A stretch of DNA of 25,519 bases from Elysia marginata (GCA_019649035.1 BMAT01002989.1:281250-306768); one strand, 5' to 3'. Positions 1 through 11,616 are shown, counted from the stretch's first letter. The notes: generated from the sequence alone by a model not told the origin. Numbers and translations: made by a program.

Positions 1-528
1 AGCCACTGGGGATGCTTTGGGTTGTAAATTTCGTAAAATGCAATCTTGAATTTCTAAAGTTCACTGGGATGTCCTTTTTCAGGTCTTAACCTGAAATCAG
101 GTTATTCTGGCTCCTTCAGTCTGGTTTGAACACTACATTATATATAAGGTATTTCGTGTATTGAGTATGAAGACCTGAAAGCAGGTGGAAAAAGTTCAGG
201 TTTTTTCTTTCTGTCTTGAGGGCATCCCTGAGAAACAACCAATCTGACTCCAACATCACTGAAAGTTCAAATTTTGTGTCAGTTGTGAGTTTAGAAATAC
301 ATGTCCAACTGCCAAAACTTGAATTAGGTAAATGGCAATGTCTGTAATTACTTTAGCTTTTGTAATAGTGGTTTTGTAAAATTGTACAAAGAAACATTAT
401 TTTCTATCCTGAGCCATGTAGTATAGATAAATATGCTTTTGACCAAAACCTTTTTTTTTATTACTTTTTTTCTTGTTTTTGTTATTTTGAGTGTCATCTT
501 TTTTCTAATATTGTTCAATTTCCTACAG

Positions 529-690
529 GTTCCAATGTTTCAAAAGTGCGTGGGTGTCACAAGTTTTCCATCGAGGGTTTTCTTTCCCCACTAGTTTCAA
601 GAAACTAAGATCAGCTCAACTGGTGAATGGGAAAGATGTGGGATGGACTCTAGGGGCTTTGATTTATAAGACAAGATTCATGCCTTTAAG
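529..690 (+). CDS. ENTPD4/7-like penultimate exon
   Basis: The exon is bounded by a pyrimidine-rich acceptor ending in tcctacag (521-528) and a donor gtaatt (691-696). It is 162 nt: one base completing an upstream codon, 53 codons, then AG, which joins G of the next exon as Arg. The other frames are closed by stops, so the splice phase fixes the reading frame. It encodes the conserved WTLGA-containing end of the apyrase domain. Confidence 0.85.
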
Positions 691-1988
691 GTAATTCAGA
701 CTTGTTTAGTTTGGGTATAGAATTTTTCAAATCATTAGCAAATCTAGTTAAGTTGGAGAGAAGTCTCAAGAAAAAGCTCCCATTTCATCTTTTTTTTTTG
801 TAGATCTGGAAAAATGATTTAACAGAGGGGAAAAATCAGATGGTTGTTTTTAAAAGTTGATCCCTTTTGTAATGAAGATCATCATCAATTTGATGTACAA
901 TTTTGGTTTGTAGACTCTTCTTTAAAATATGTTTTAAAGCAGAAGGAACTGTTTCACAAAACTCCATTGTTTATGCTGTTAAGAAGTATAAATGTATATT
1001 AAAATGTTAAATGGTGGTCTCCATGGAATTCCTGTCATTGTTTCATCAAACATTATGTGATAAGCACACTAAACATAACCATGAACAATCTGTGGCTCAT
1101 TACTTGACACCTTTAGCAATTAAATGTTTTGAAAGTTCAATTCTAAGAACTGTCTTGAAGCTCTTCTGTTAAAATTGAAGATCCAGTTTTGGTTCTTTGT
1201 GGAAATTATCAGGAAAAGCCTCGATAAATTTTACCATCCGCTTATTTTTTTGCATTTTATACAATTCAGCTATGTATTATAAAAAAAAGTAGTCTTTTTA
1301 ATGTAGGCAGTTGGTATACTGCATACTTTCAAGTTTTTTAAATGCAGATAGTATCATGTCAAATGAATCAATACCCATCATTGACTAAGAAGTGTGCAGA
1401 TTTCTTTTTTCACCTGCCTTTGTTAAGCAATTGAGTTCCATTTACAATATGTGTGAAATGTAGTGTGTGACTGTATTGCTCAGGAATAACATCTATTTTT
1501 GAAGACGTAGAGTTTATAATGTGTCAGATTGACAGAAAAAGTCAGAAAGACTATCTCTTCACAAATACAGGATTTTATTATTGTTAACTTAAAGTCCTAA
1601 GGTTACTATAATATTTTATTATTTTTTTAAGTATTATTATTAGTTTGAAAAGTTTCTAAATTTGTTTTTCTCATGACTTGCAAAACTTGTTAAATATTTC
1701 TTAATTTTTTTGTCTTATTTCAGGGATATTGAGAGTCAGAAAGAACATATAGAAAGCCAAGCAGCTGCCGCATGGCAAAGGACAGTGAGAGCAATGGATA
1801 CACAATTCCTTATGGCTGCATGTGTGCTAGTTGTGCTAGCTGCCATTGTTATATATATGAAACATCTGAAGTGGTGTCCGAGAACAGAAGATTTGAAACG
1901 CGTTCCATCCATGTCTTTATTCATGGCTGAACAAGATCAGATGGAGCAGGGAGTTGAGGTTGTCAAGGGTCAAACCTATAATATATAG
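529..1988 (+). CDS. ENTPD4/ENTPD7-like intracellular apyrase, 3' part of gene (two terminal coding exons)
   Basis: Joined exons 529-690 and 1724-1988 give about 141 C-terminal residues. The first exon encodes CFKSAWVSQVFHRGFSFP followed by a VNGKDVGWTLGALIYKTRF segment, which resembles the C-terminal catalytic-domain block of the GDA1/CD39 nucleoside (di/tri)phosphatases, closest to vertebrate ENTPD4 and ENTPD7. The junction codon makes the PLR-DIE motif expected there. The second exon carries one strongly hydrophobic segment (FLMAACVLVVLAAIVIYM) followed by basic residues, matching the C-terminal transmembrane anchor of this subfamily, which sits in Golgi or endolysosomal membranes with the catalytic domain in the lumen. 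After the anchor come about 41 residues of predicted cytosolic tail ending in QTYNI and a TAG stop. Known family role: hydrolysis of nucleoside di- and triphosphates in the lumen. The window starts inside an upstream intron, so the apyrase conserved regions 1-4 are not visible. ENTPD4 and ENTPD7 cannot be told apart here. Confidence 0.85.
1724..1988 (+). CDS. ENTPD4/7-like last exon: C-terminal transmembrane anchor and tail
   Basis: The acceptor is tcttatttcag ending at 1723. The first G completes the split Arg codon, and the exon then reads DIESQKEHIES and a TAG stop at 1986-1988. Residues about 28-46 of the exon form the single membrane helix. The tail is fairly polar and ends in YNI; I recognise no sorting motif with confidence. 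The 1,033-bp intron before it (691-1723) holds no repeat or gene that I can identify. Confidence 0.85.
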
Positions 1989-2852
1989 TGTAACATTTTT
2001 TAGGTCAAGAATAGATTTTATGTGAAAATTGTATTGTGGGAGAACATTTTGGTTGCCAGGCTCACAAGTTGTATCGAGAATGGTTGTATGAATTGAAACT
2101 TGTAGAGGAAATTACACCATGAACAAGAAGTTCCACTTTGGTCATAATTTAAGGGTATAAATACAAAGAAATACAGGATTTAATTTATGCAGTTGCCATT
2201 GATGAAATTACATATATTAAGGTTAAATAACTTTTAGGTCTGTTTTTTTGTTTTTTTTTGCATATATGAAAAACTCTTTTTAATCACAGGTTGAGTATGA
2301 ATGTAGGCTTACTCAACTTAAACAGCTAATTTCTGATGTTCGAAGCTAAATGCCGGGGATTTTTTTATATATTGTGTTCTCTTCTGTTGTTTTATTTAGA
2401 TCTCATACAAAATCTCCATATTTTTTTAATAATCACTTTCCAAGCATTTTTCCTCCAAGATAGTCTGAATTCTTATAACCTGATTTTTGTTTGCTTGAAA
2501 AGAAAATCACTGGGTCAAGGAAAGATATGTTTGCAAAACCTGTAAGACAGAGAGCCAAAAGGGTTCTTCATTTGGCTGTAAAAATGTGATCTAGACCTAG
2601 CATCTGGTTGTTTTGTTTTTTTGGGGTTTTTTTGTCTGTTTCACTAACTTTTTTAAATTCAAATGAAGGTGGGTGAAATGTGGGTGAAACATTGTGCTCT
2701 AATTTTTGAGTGACATGTATAGTTTTGTACATATTTTGTATACTGTCTTTGATTTTGAACACAGTATGCAAAAAAACATTACATTAAAATTCTTTCAAAC
2801 ATGAGTAGTAATTAAGAAAGACTGACTTCAGCTTCTGAATTTAAACCCAATT

Positions 2853-2858
2853 AATAAA
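2853..2858 (+). promoter_or_regulatory. Candidate polyadenylation signal of the ENTPD-like gene
   Basis: AATAAA on the + strand, the first canonical hexamer downstream of the stop codon, about 865 nt away. In such AT-rich DNA the hexamer can occur by chance and later copies exist, so this is only a candidate. Confidence 0.3.
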
Positions 2859-3837
2859 AGAAATCAAATGTAGGTTCATTCTCAAACTTGCGTCCCAAAG
2901 CCTGTTATAATCCATGACATATCACCATGATCCTAAAACTAATCTATTCCCTCTAAAAAATTTTCAGTGGAATGCTGTTGAGGAGTAGATTTGGAGCCTC
3001 ATATTTAGTCGGGACTCTGGCTATTTAGACATTGGAAGAGGGATTGCTATAAATAATCAATCTTTTCTCTATAAAGTTGCGCTTTTTACAGAGTAGGTCC
3101 ATAGTCCTAGAGATATATTCTGTTTATATTTCTTCGCTTCCTGTTTTTTTATCACTACAAAGAGGAATTAATATATTTCTCTGTGTTAAGGTTTTAGACA
3201 GCATAGAGAATTATTGGTTTATTTATCGCACAACAAAACCTATTGCCTTAGGTGTAACAAACTAACCTCACCTTTGAAAGTAGGGGTTTCCTTTTTTTTT
3301 CAAACTAATTTTAATTAACAAAAAAGTTTCATACCTTTTCAAAGACTATGAAAATTTCAAACACCCTCAAACTTTCAAAAGTTAAAAAAATATATTGTTC
3401 AAAGTATCAATGCCTTGGAATATGAAAATTGTGATGTCTGACTCAATCGAATTGCTAATGTTACATTTTAAGTTCATTAAACTATTGAGGGATAGTATAC
3501 TACCAAGCATTACATGTGTGCATAATTTTGCACTCTCTCTTCTATTTGTAGAACTTCATTTATACTGATCCATTTGTCTTAAAGGTTTCACTTCTTTCGT
3601 TTTTTGTTTTTTTGTTTGTTTTTTTTTTAATTATTAAGGGCAACTATGTTGTCTTCAAATCATTACAAATACTTCTTTAAAATAGTATGGGGTTGTATAT
3701 TTAAAAATATGTAACATAAAGGTATGGCTCAACATTTAAATACAAACCACCTCATTATTTGCTTTTACAGGAAATTCTCAAATTTAATCTCAACACTACC
3801 CATGTCATAATGAAATCCTTCTGCTTTTGGGTTATTT

Positions 3838-3871
3838 TGTTGTTGTTGTTGCTGTTATTATTATTGTTATT
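3838..3871. repeat. TTG/TTA-rich trinucleotide microsatellite
   Basis: A run of GTT units passes through one GCT into TTA/TTG units, so the array is imperfect. It lies in the presumed 3' UTR/intergenic DNA of the ENTPD-like gene. Confidence 0.7.
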
Positions 3872-6245
3872 CACAAAGGTTTAATGATATAACCATGCTA
3901 ATAATATAACCATGCTTTTGTAATCCAAATTTTAAATGATGCATGCTAATGGTTGCAGTTTACTATGTTATCAATTATAATTAAATAGAGATGAGGAAGT
4001 CATCAGAAAGTTTTATCAAAAGCACAAAAAGGCAATGTGCATGGCCTACTTCATTTATTGTTTGTGAATACTGATTAATCTGGGTTTTTTTTGTCCTTAA
4101 AAATACTGTGATATTGATAATTGTGCGATTTCAGTGTTATAAAAGTGTACCAAAGTGTGGAGTGGGTGACAGTATGGTTGCACAACTCATGTGGAAGGAA
4201 ATGTTGTTTGCACTTTTTATCACCTTCATATAGATTTTTTTCCATCAGTAAGCGAGACTTTTTTGTGGGTTAGTAGGTATTCTGTGACTTAAAACTCTCT
4301 TAGAAAAGAGTCTTTGAATGTAGTCAAAATACTACAGTGAACTGTGCACAGGATTTTTGGAGAATTTTATTAGATAAATGTGTGATCAGATATTGCTAAC
4401 AAAATAATTTGTAATAATCTGTGTACATTATTAGTTCTTTCAATAATGATATACAGAAAGAATAATTCACATGTACCGGTGTTAATATATTGTTGAACAA
4501 TACATTTTATGTGAACCTCTAGATACTGAAAATAGCTTTAAAATACTACTATCTCTGGAAACTGATACCATTTTAAATTATTCAAACAGTAGCAAAAGAG
4601 GGGTCAAGTGGTTTTTATTCAATTTCAAATCACATCACCAGTTTTTGTATCCATTACAACTGGTCGCAAGGCAGATATGGAGTGTTTTTAACAAGATAGT
4701 AAATGATTTGGTTCACTGTAGTCATTAAATTTTTAAAGTGAAATTATAATGAAATAGTCAACAGGCTTTTGAGTCCCTTGAAATGTTATAGATGGTGCAT
4801 GCCGCTGATCAGTCAACACTTTGTATTACTATTGGCTTGATTTTATGGTGCTGGCATTACATGACATTCTTCTTTTAACTAAATTAACTTTATAAATCAT
4901 GCTTATAAAGAAGTTTATATGAAAAATGAATCAATACTCAAATTTAATTCTTTTTAACAGAAGATGATTCCTGTTTTAAATGTAAATATATATGATTTTG
5001 TACATTTTTTTTAAGAAGATACCCTAAATGTGCCATCTTTTCTATTTGCAACTGGTTTATTATGTCACTTATCCTTTGGTATGTACATGATGTTAAAATT
5101 TGATGGGGGAGAGGGGGCTAGTTTTTTTTTTAAAGCTTACATTATGATTGCTCTATAGTTGCAGTTTTAGAATGTATTAGATCCTATCAGTTTCTGGAAA
5201 ATCCCATTGACATAATTTATGTCCTCTTTTAAGTATCTCATTTTTTATTATGCATGTACAGTGTTACATTGAAAGATATTCCTCCAATGGTTTGCACCAA
5301 TAAAAATAAAGTTCTTCTAAATTTTTTAAGATAAACATTGGATTGTGACATGTAACGCTGCAAATGCTGACCAACCAACCCACATATTGGTGACAAATGT
5401 ACTGTTGCCTCATCAGTTCAGTTTGTAAACTGCAGACAAGGCAGAGTAACAGAATGAACTGACAAGGCAGAGTATTTTGCTTGATCTAATCACCGTCAAG
5501 GTTCAAAATAGTTTAGGAGATAAAAAGTTGTAAAAACACCCATAACAATTGTTCATTCTCTCATTTGACAGCCACCAAACATGCAAGACTAGCACCAATA
5601 TCTCTCAGGGCTGCATTCCAAGTCTAAAGCCATAATGTTTATGTAACTGTGTATGCCTTCTAAGTTAATTTGCCTCTCACTGACAGACAGATTTGATTAG
5701 TTGATATATTAGAATTATGCATTTCAGGATCATGGCCAAGCCAAGGGATTCATGGGGCAGCTGTTGCTAAAATTGGCGCACATATTTAGTTAGAATTAGG
5801 GTGTACTGTATTGATAAAGACTGTATAAACCTCTTTGGCAGAATAATATAAATATACTCTGCATCACTGGGTTAACTTTTAATGGCTTATTTTTTCATCC
5901 AATCCCACCCTACCTTTTAATTTACCGTTTTCATAGACTTTGCTTATATGAGCTAATTAAACCTCTCTAATGTTAATGTAATTCAAGAAAAAAAACTTTT
6001 TGGGGTTAGTCTTTTTGTTGGTATGATTTTTATTTTTAATTCATGTAATTTTTTATGAACATTCCAATGATATTTGTGTTGTTCTTTTTCTATATATTAG
6101 TTGGAATATTTTATTGTTTCAAAAACCTTAACTTGTGATATGAAAGATAACTAGTTTATCTTATGTGGACTCTTGATGTTAATTGCAGTATGTTTTGAAA
6201 ATTGTCCTTTTTTTTGTCAATACTGCTTTTGGGACTATTACATAC

Positions 6246-6925
6246 TTAACTCTCTCTATGCCAGCGACGGATACATTGGTCAGGGAATTTGACTTATTTA
6301 GACCCACGACCGATTCATCATACCCAGTATATTTTGTTTTGCTGCTTCCATGTTTCACATTTTTAAATAATTATTTTATTGTTGAACAAAAATTAGTAGG
6401 CTACTACCAGAGACGAAATATCCTATGCTTGTTTGTTTTGAAGCCGTTTTTGGTGCGAAATCAAGCATTTTTTCCTGTTTCCAAGCTAAACAAAAATATG
6501 GACACAACCACCACCTGTCTAGTTAGGAGTCTAAAGTGACTAAGTACGGAAATTGTTTGAATCTATGCTTCATTCAGACTCTAGTGGGGCTGGTGAAGAG
6601 TATGATGTCAACTCTGATAGCGGCAACAGCAATTCAGAGACTGTTGTAACAGGTAAATCTAGATCTAAATCTAGTATCACCATTTCGACTCCCAGGTCAA
6701 TAAGTGCTGATTCTAGATCTAGTGAAAGTGAGGAAGAGCCAGTCAATTCTATGAGTAAGGGGAAGTATCTAACTCTCTGTTATATTTCCTTTCCAATGGT
6801 AACAAACATGCTTATTTATGTATAAATAATCCCCTTGGCAGCACACACTGTGACTGTACAATCCTGTCTGTCAATCATGAGGTCATGTAAGAACCTAAAA
6901 TTACCTTCGGCACAGAAAGAGTTAA
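6246..6925 (+). mobile_element. piggyBac-like element with transposase N-terminal remnant
   Basis: TTAA at 6246-6249 and at 6922-6925 bracket a 672-bp segment. Its ends are inverted copies: CTCTCTCTATGCC reading inward on the left, and CTCTTTCTGTGCC on the right after reverse complementing, with 11 of 13 matching. TTAA target duplication plus TIRs that begin right after it is the hallmark of the piggyBac superfamily. At 700 bp or less the element cannot encode a full transposase (usually about 500-600 residues), so it is non-autonomous. It still carries an acidic, serine-rich open frame of the type seen at transposase N-termini (separate entry). Confidence 0.7.
6553..6825 (+). pseudogene. piggyBac-like transposase N-terminal fragment
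   Basis: The open frame reads RKLFESMLHSDSSGAGEEYD and then continues into a Ser/Asp/Glu-rich stretch with repeated SRSKSS/SRSSESEEE words, ending at 6825. Acidic, low-complexity N-termini of this kind precede the DDE catalytic domain in piggyBac transposases; that domain is absent because the right TIR follows within 100 bp. An in-frame TAA lies just upstream of RKLF, and the frame has no good ATG at its head, so the true N-terminus is lost. The assignment rests mainly on its position inside the TTAA-flanked element and on its likeness to the ARDLF-containing start of the second element at 21335. Confidence 0.5.
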
Positions 6926-7860
6926 AAGTTCTTATTTCTACTTAACAATATATATTGTTCTGTAAAATTTATACTCTGTTTTCCTAATTTTTTTTCATTT
7001 CATGTTACATATATTTTGCTTTGTAGTGTCCTACTATGCAGTCTCTCAGATTTGTAATTGAGTATTTAAAAAAAGTTATATAGAAACAATAAAATTAAGT
7101 TAATGGGGTCGCGTGCTAGATGCTGTTATTGGTTCTATATTTTTTTTTTCAAATTTATACCGGTACCAATTCTTGCCAGGGGTTTTACCTCAATACAACT
7201 TGTTAAATAAAAATATAAATAAAGATATCAGTTATACAGTACAGTCCCTTTAAAACAAATTTGTATGAGCTGTAAACAAATTGTGGGTTACCCAGAGTAA
7301 CTTACATGAGAAAAAATTAACTTGGGCATAACAAATTTTCTTGGATTAACCCAGTATTTTGGGTTGTCAATTTCGGCTGAAGGGATTCCCTAGTTTTGGA
7401 ATTTTGACACTCTTTATCTTTAAGAAAGGTAATTTACTTGTAATTAAGTAATTCAATGTTAAAATGCAATTGTTGTTTTTTCTTATCATGTTGACTCTAC
7501 CAGAGATTTTACAAAGTTCAGCACTGGATTTACCTGTCTCCATGATTGTACATTGTCAAATTTACTGAAAGATTAGACCAGGTAGTATCAGTGGAAGCCT
7601 AAACTCGGAGACTAGTTTCATTTTCATTGCAATATTATATTTTTGTCGCCAGTTTAAATTTAATGCATTGTTAAGTGATGTACCAATTATATAATATGTA
7701 TTGTCAGATTTTGCCATTATTTATGTAATACTTTTATACATTATGTGGGAGATAATGATCAATAAATAATGAAATGTCAAGTTGCACTGGTTTGGTTTTC
7801 AACTATTGGTTTATTTTCTTTTTGTCAGATAACTTTCCAATACCTTGAAAAAATTAAACT
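6926..7860. other. Intergenic AT-rich stretch, no gene recognised
   Basis: No exon, RNA gene or clear repeat is visible. An AATAAA at about 7763-7768 on the + strand, followed by a GT-rich tract, could be a distal polyadenylation site for the ENTPD-like transcript, but this is not supported beyond the motif. Confidence 0.4.
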
Positions 7861-8302
7861 GTAGTCCATTTATATCAACAGCCACTTTATCAACATTTTG
7901 ACATATTGGTGTGTTTTGCTAAGACAGAATTTTTTCCTCTATAATTTTCATAATCAGTTCCTCTTATAAATCAACTTTTTTCTTGACCTTTTTTGGTTTA
8001 TCGACATGGTGACTGCTGAATTGATTAAAAAAGATGTGAAAAAATAAAGAAGAAAGAATAAACAAGTCACACATTTATTAAAAATGATTTCATACTTTAA
8101 AAAATTAATAGAAAGACATATAATGTCGCAAAAAAATGACTCTCAAGATCATTTTCTGTTAAACAAAAACAAAACAAGGGAAGTTACCAGTCATTATTAA
8201 TGTTATTAGCGTTGTTTACCTCTAATTTTGTCATCTCTGTCTTTATATTTTATTCATCGACTTTATATCTACTCAGAAATAATGTCGATATAAGCGGATT
8301 AC
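7861..8302. mobile_element. TIR element of pogo/Tigger-like appearance
   Basis: The first 20 bases (7861-7880, GTAGTCCATTTATATCAACA) match the reverse complement of 8283-8302 at 16 of 20 positions. Related TATATCGAC-like words recur inside. The length of about 442 bp and the absence of any coding frame make it a MITE. Internal mimics of the TIR are common in pogo-like MITEs. No convincing TA duplication could be fixed at the ends, so superfamily and exact borders are uncertain. Confidence 0.5.
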
Positions 8303-8575
8303 ACATTTTTTAAGTCACTGAGTGATAGCAAGCTGTATCCTAGTAATATAAGGGATTATGTAGAGTAGCAGCAATCCCTGAGCCATGGACTTTTTTTAGT
8401 GCTCATATAAAAATAAAGCTACATTGGCATGTGACTGAGAGGCGATGAGGAAATGACTTTATGATGAACCACATGGGTGAACTACAGAATTAAGTACTTT
8501 AAATAAATAAGCAGACCAAATATTTTGCAAAAACCGTCACATTAAACAACAAAATGTTGCATAGGTCATTGAAAT

Positions 8576-9018
8576 TTGATTTTTCTCAGAAATGAGCGTA
8601 TAACAAGAGAGGTAGATGAGAGTAGACTAAAAGCTGCAGAGACGTGGTTCTACCATATGTTTCTAAGAGTGAAATGGGCTTATAAAAGAACTAACAAGAA
8701 CATAGGCCTACTTGAACTTGAAGAATTATCAGTAAAAAGAAAATTCTTCAGATCGAGAGTTAGCGTGGATTCAAATACACTGTACATTGTTCACACAGTG
8801 CAAATCGATACAAAAACATCATTCTCATGACAATAGTGCTTCAAGGAAAAAATATACATGTAAGCAAAAAGTAAGGTATTCAGCCATTCATCACATATAT
8901 AGAAAAATCACAGGAGCCAGTGGCATGACCATGCAGAAAATAGGAAAGGATTGTGTTCATATGTGGTGTGGCAGCTAGCATCAGAACCGATGATGCTGAC
9001 AGGTGACAAAGACAAACT
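8576..9018 (+). pseudogene. Decayed LINE ORF2 3' end (C-terminus of reverse transcriptase protein)
   Basis: The translated segment ESRLKAAETWFYHMFLRVKW, followed by a TNKN motif, matches the pattern of the region after the RT thumb of EEP-type LINE proteins (LEAAEMW...RRMLRIxWT...TNExVL). Further on, a Trp-Cys stretch and then AASIRTDDADR before a TGA at about 9000 look like the usual end of these ORFs (RxxWRxLAA). The two blocks are in different frames, so at least one frameshift separates them. Nothing upstream resembles the RT catalytic region, so this is a 5'-truncated copy, the usual product of target-primed insertion. It differs from the - strand LINE at 10343-12850 in its C-terminal motif, which suggests another family. 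Confidence 0.5.
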
Positions 9019-9490
9019 GTCAATCTAACAAAACAAAAGTCAAACACCAAGCTTAGTGGTTTTGAAGCAGGGTGCCTACCATTAAACCAAATAATCTGAG
9101 AAGCATGATTGTATTCTTGCAAAAACATAATTTATCTAGAGCAAACCCAGTTACGCTTCTGCACATGTGTGCAAATTGGTGTCAGAATTCAAACCTTTTC
9201 AGAATCTTTGTTATTTAAACGTTAAGTTTTTGCTTTAAAGTGTAGCAAAGTGGAAGCTTCAAAAAAAGTCCAGCCCGGATATTTTAAACCCCACAGGAAT
9301 TATTCACAATTCGACTTAACAATATAATTTACATTACTTAGGAAGGATAAAATTGGTAATCTGAACTGAGTTCAAATTAAACATGTATGTTCTACTGTAC
9401 TTTTCAATTCGAATTATATTTTTATCGCATGTACTTATCTTACATCTCTTTTACAGTGATAAAGTGATAAATCAAAATAAAATACAGATA
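9019..9490. other. Intergenic stretch, no gene recognised
   Basis: AT-rich sequence between the LINE fragment and a pogo-like MITE. I see no coding potential, RNA gene or repeat structure in it. Confidence 0.4.
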
Positions 9491-9657
9491 CAATAGAATC
9501 CAACTGAAGTCAATACCTGTAAGAAAAACTCTTGCTTTAAGTCAAACCTGTTAAGCAGTCTCGTTTTGCATTTCTGAATGTATGAAATGTCTGCACTAGA
9601 TTGTAGGGTTTCTCCTGCATTTCCTATTTTACCTGAGAGTTAGGTTATCATCCACTG
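9491..9657. mobile_element. Degenerate pogo-like MITE
   Basis: TA (9489-9490) precedes CAATAGAATCC, and CACTG ending at 9657 is followed by TA. Internal segments such as GAAGTCAATACC and AAGTCAAACCTG resemble the TIR-proximal sequence of the better preserved copies at 12961-13114 and 16293-16937. The two ends match each other only partly, so the call leans on likeness to those relatives. Confidence 0.4.
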
Positions 9658-10287
9658 TATTGTTCTATGAGCACAGTGCCTGTGCTATTTTACTTTTTTA
9701 TTGTAAAGTGGTTAGTTGTGTAAGTTTTCTACCTCCAAGTCTATGATTAAACCTTTTTAAAGACTGACTCACCACTGGTTAACATCTCAGTTAAAAACCT
9801 AACTTTGGATATGCAGATATGACTAATAAAGACTAGACATGTAGCAGAGCTTCCAAAATATTAATTTTTGTTTGGCAAAATCCGCAGGAGATAACAAATT
9901 TAAAATTTAGGCTTTAAAATATGCATTTCTGGCAAATCTGTGAGCTTTTGAGGGAAACATACATTAAAAATATTCTACATTTTCAACAAAAGCATGCCTG
10001 ACAGTGACAGGTCTGAAAGATATTAATTCATTAAAATGATAATGAAACATTGTTTTATCGCTTTATATTTATTGCATATATAAAAAAACACTAAAAACCT
10101 CATTGTCACTTTGTTAAGCACTCAATCTAAAAGTAAAACTCTCATTAAACTTTTAATGTTGAAAAGAAAAAGTGTAGAAGCAGCAATTTTGAAAATGTAC
10201 ACAAAATTCTAATATGGTGGCCATTGCCATCAGAACCGAAGGTCACTCATGCTTGGCAGTGGTATTTTTTATTTCGTAGTCATAACT
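9658..10287. other. Intergenic stretch, no gene recognised
   Basis: AT-rich DNA without recognisable coding, RNA or mobile sequence. Confidence 0.4.
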
Positions 10288-10301
10288 CACACACACACAC
10301 A
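10288..10301. repeat. (CA)n microsatellite
   Basis: Seven uninterrupted CA units just beyond the 3' side of the - strand LINE. The array may derive from the tail of that LINE or lie next to its insertion point. Confidence 0.7.
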
Positions 10302-10342
10302 TCAATTTTGGTCAAAATAATGTGAAAAATAACAAAATTGTC

Positions 10343-11616
10343 TTAGCTGGTTTCCTTCGGCCGTTCTCTGCTTCCTTGTCCCTGAGGGGTCCACCGTAGG
10401 GCTCGCCTTATCAGGGATTCTTGTGGCCTACTGCATACACGCCCCAACCATCTTCTCTCTCTAATTGTGGTATTTAACGGCTCCAGTCCTATTCTTCCTC
10501 TCAGGTCTTCGTTTGAGATAATGTTTGGCCAGAAGATCTTGAAAATACGTCGCAGGCATTTATTTTGGAAGACTTCTTGTCTCTGTTCTAGAGATTTTGT
10601 CATCTTCCAGCACTCGGCTCCTTAGGCTATAAGAGGACACTGAGAACATTACTGCGGAATATTCTTATTTTGGTGTGGGTGCTGAAAATGGGGATTTTCC
10701 ATATAGGTCTGAGAAGGGCAAAGGCTTGGGAGGCATTGCTTATTCTTGCTTTTACTTCCACTGTGCGATCTCCATCTGCCGTGATCTTACAGGTCAGATA
10801 TATGAATTACTGTACCTCCTCTAAAGGTTTCTTTTCTACTGTGATGGGGTTCGTGTTTGTCCTTTGTGCCTGAGTTTTCCTAATGTTTACCCTTAGTCCT
10901 ATTTTGCTTGCTGTCTGGCAGAGGTCCTTTGTTTTCAGTTGGATATCTTGGTGCCTATGAAATGACAGTCCCAAATCGTCGGCGTAGTCAAGATCCTCTT
11001 GCAATGCAGTGGTAGTGCATTGAATGCCCTGGTGTTTGTCTCTAGTGACATTATGCATAAGCCAATCCATGGCTAAGGAGAACAACATGGGTGAGAGAAT
11101 GCATCCTTGCTCGACTCGTTTTCACAGTAAAAGGCTCTGTGATTTATTTGGAGTGCAATACTCTACATTCAAAATTTTTATGCAAATTCTTTATGATGTT
11201 GACCATTTGCTGTGGGATCCATAATGCCTGAGAATTTTCCATAGAGATTTTCTGTGTCAACTATCAAATGCTTTTTCAAAATCGATAAAAAAAAAAAACA
11301 AATAAAGAGGGCTGTTCCATTGATTTGTTTTTTCTAGTATCTGTTGCAAGGTAAAAATGTGGTCAATGCATGATCTTCCTTGTCGGAAGCCTGCTTGCTC
11401 TTCACGGATGATTCTGTCCACAGCAGATGTGATGCGTTTAAGAATAAGAATGATTCTGCAGAAGATTTTGCTTGTAAGAGATGAAAGAGTGATGCCTCTC
11501 AAGTTTCCAGTCACCTTTCTTTGGTAACTTAATGATGGTACCTTCTCTCCAGGTATAATCCATTCTGTCTTCTTTGTCGTCTGGTATCCCAGAGTCTCCT
11601 TGGCTATGTCACCCAT
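10343..11616 (-). pseudogene. LINE reverse transcriptase domain, broken
   Basis: The upstream block (11257-11616) contains NLRGITLSS, an EEQAGFRQGRSCIDHIFTLQ segment and FIDFEKAFDS, the palm Asp-containing motif; a poly-T run has expanded the Phe stretch before it. The catalytic box DYADDLGL lies with YADD at 10975-10986. Next come a thumb-like ARISNASQAFALLRPIWK and GAEC (about 10600-10800), then NKCLRRIFKIFWP and ALRWTP (10343-10603). Two of the three catalytic Asp residues are visible in YADD. Stops after the thumb segment and frame changes between blocks show long inactivity. Confidence 0.85.

Larger units (their letters stand above)
1989..6245. other. AT-rich 3' UTR/intergenic stretch downstream of the ENTPD-like gene
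   Basis: No exon-like or conserved coding segment is visible; the short open frames here are low-complexity and AT-driven. The stretch probably begins with the 3' UTR of the ENTPD-like transcript. A first AATAAA on the + strand lies at 2853-2858, and further AATAAA-type signals occur near 5300 and 7763, so the transcript end is not determined. Also present are a TTG/TTA-rich microsatellite (3838-3871) and a short direct repeat of GACAAGGCAGAGTA at 5435-5448 and 5461-5474. Confidence 0.5.

Noticed and set aside
1710-1723. A translation start just before the ENTPD last exon
   Set aside because: This stretch is the polypyrimidine tract and acceptor of the intron; the preceding exon joins in phase at 1724.
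6183-6539. A 118-codon + strand frame
   Set aside because: It starts outside and runs into the piggyBac-like element across its TTAA and TIR, with no conserved motif. Its hydrophobic look comes from T-rich DNA.
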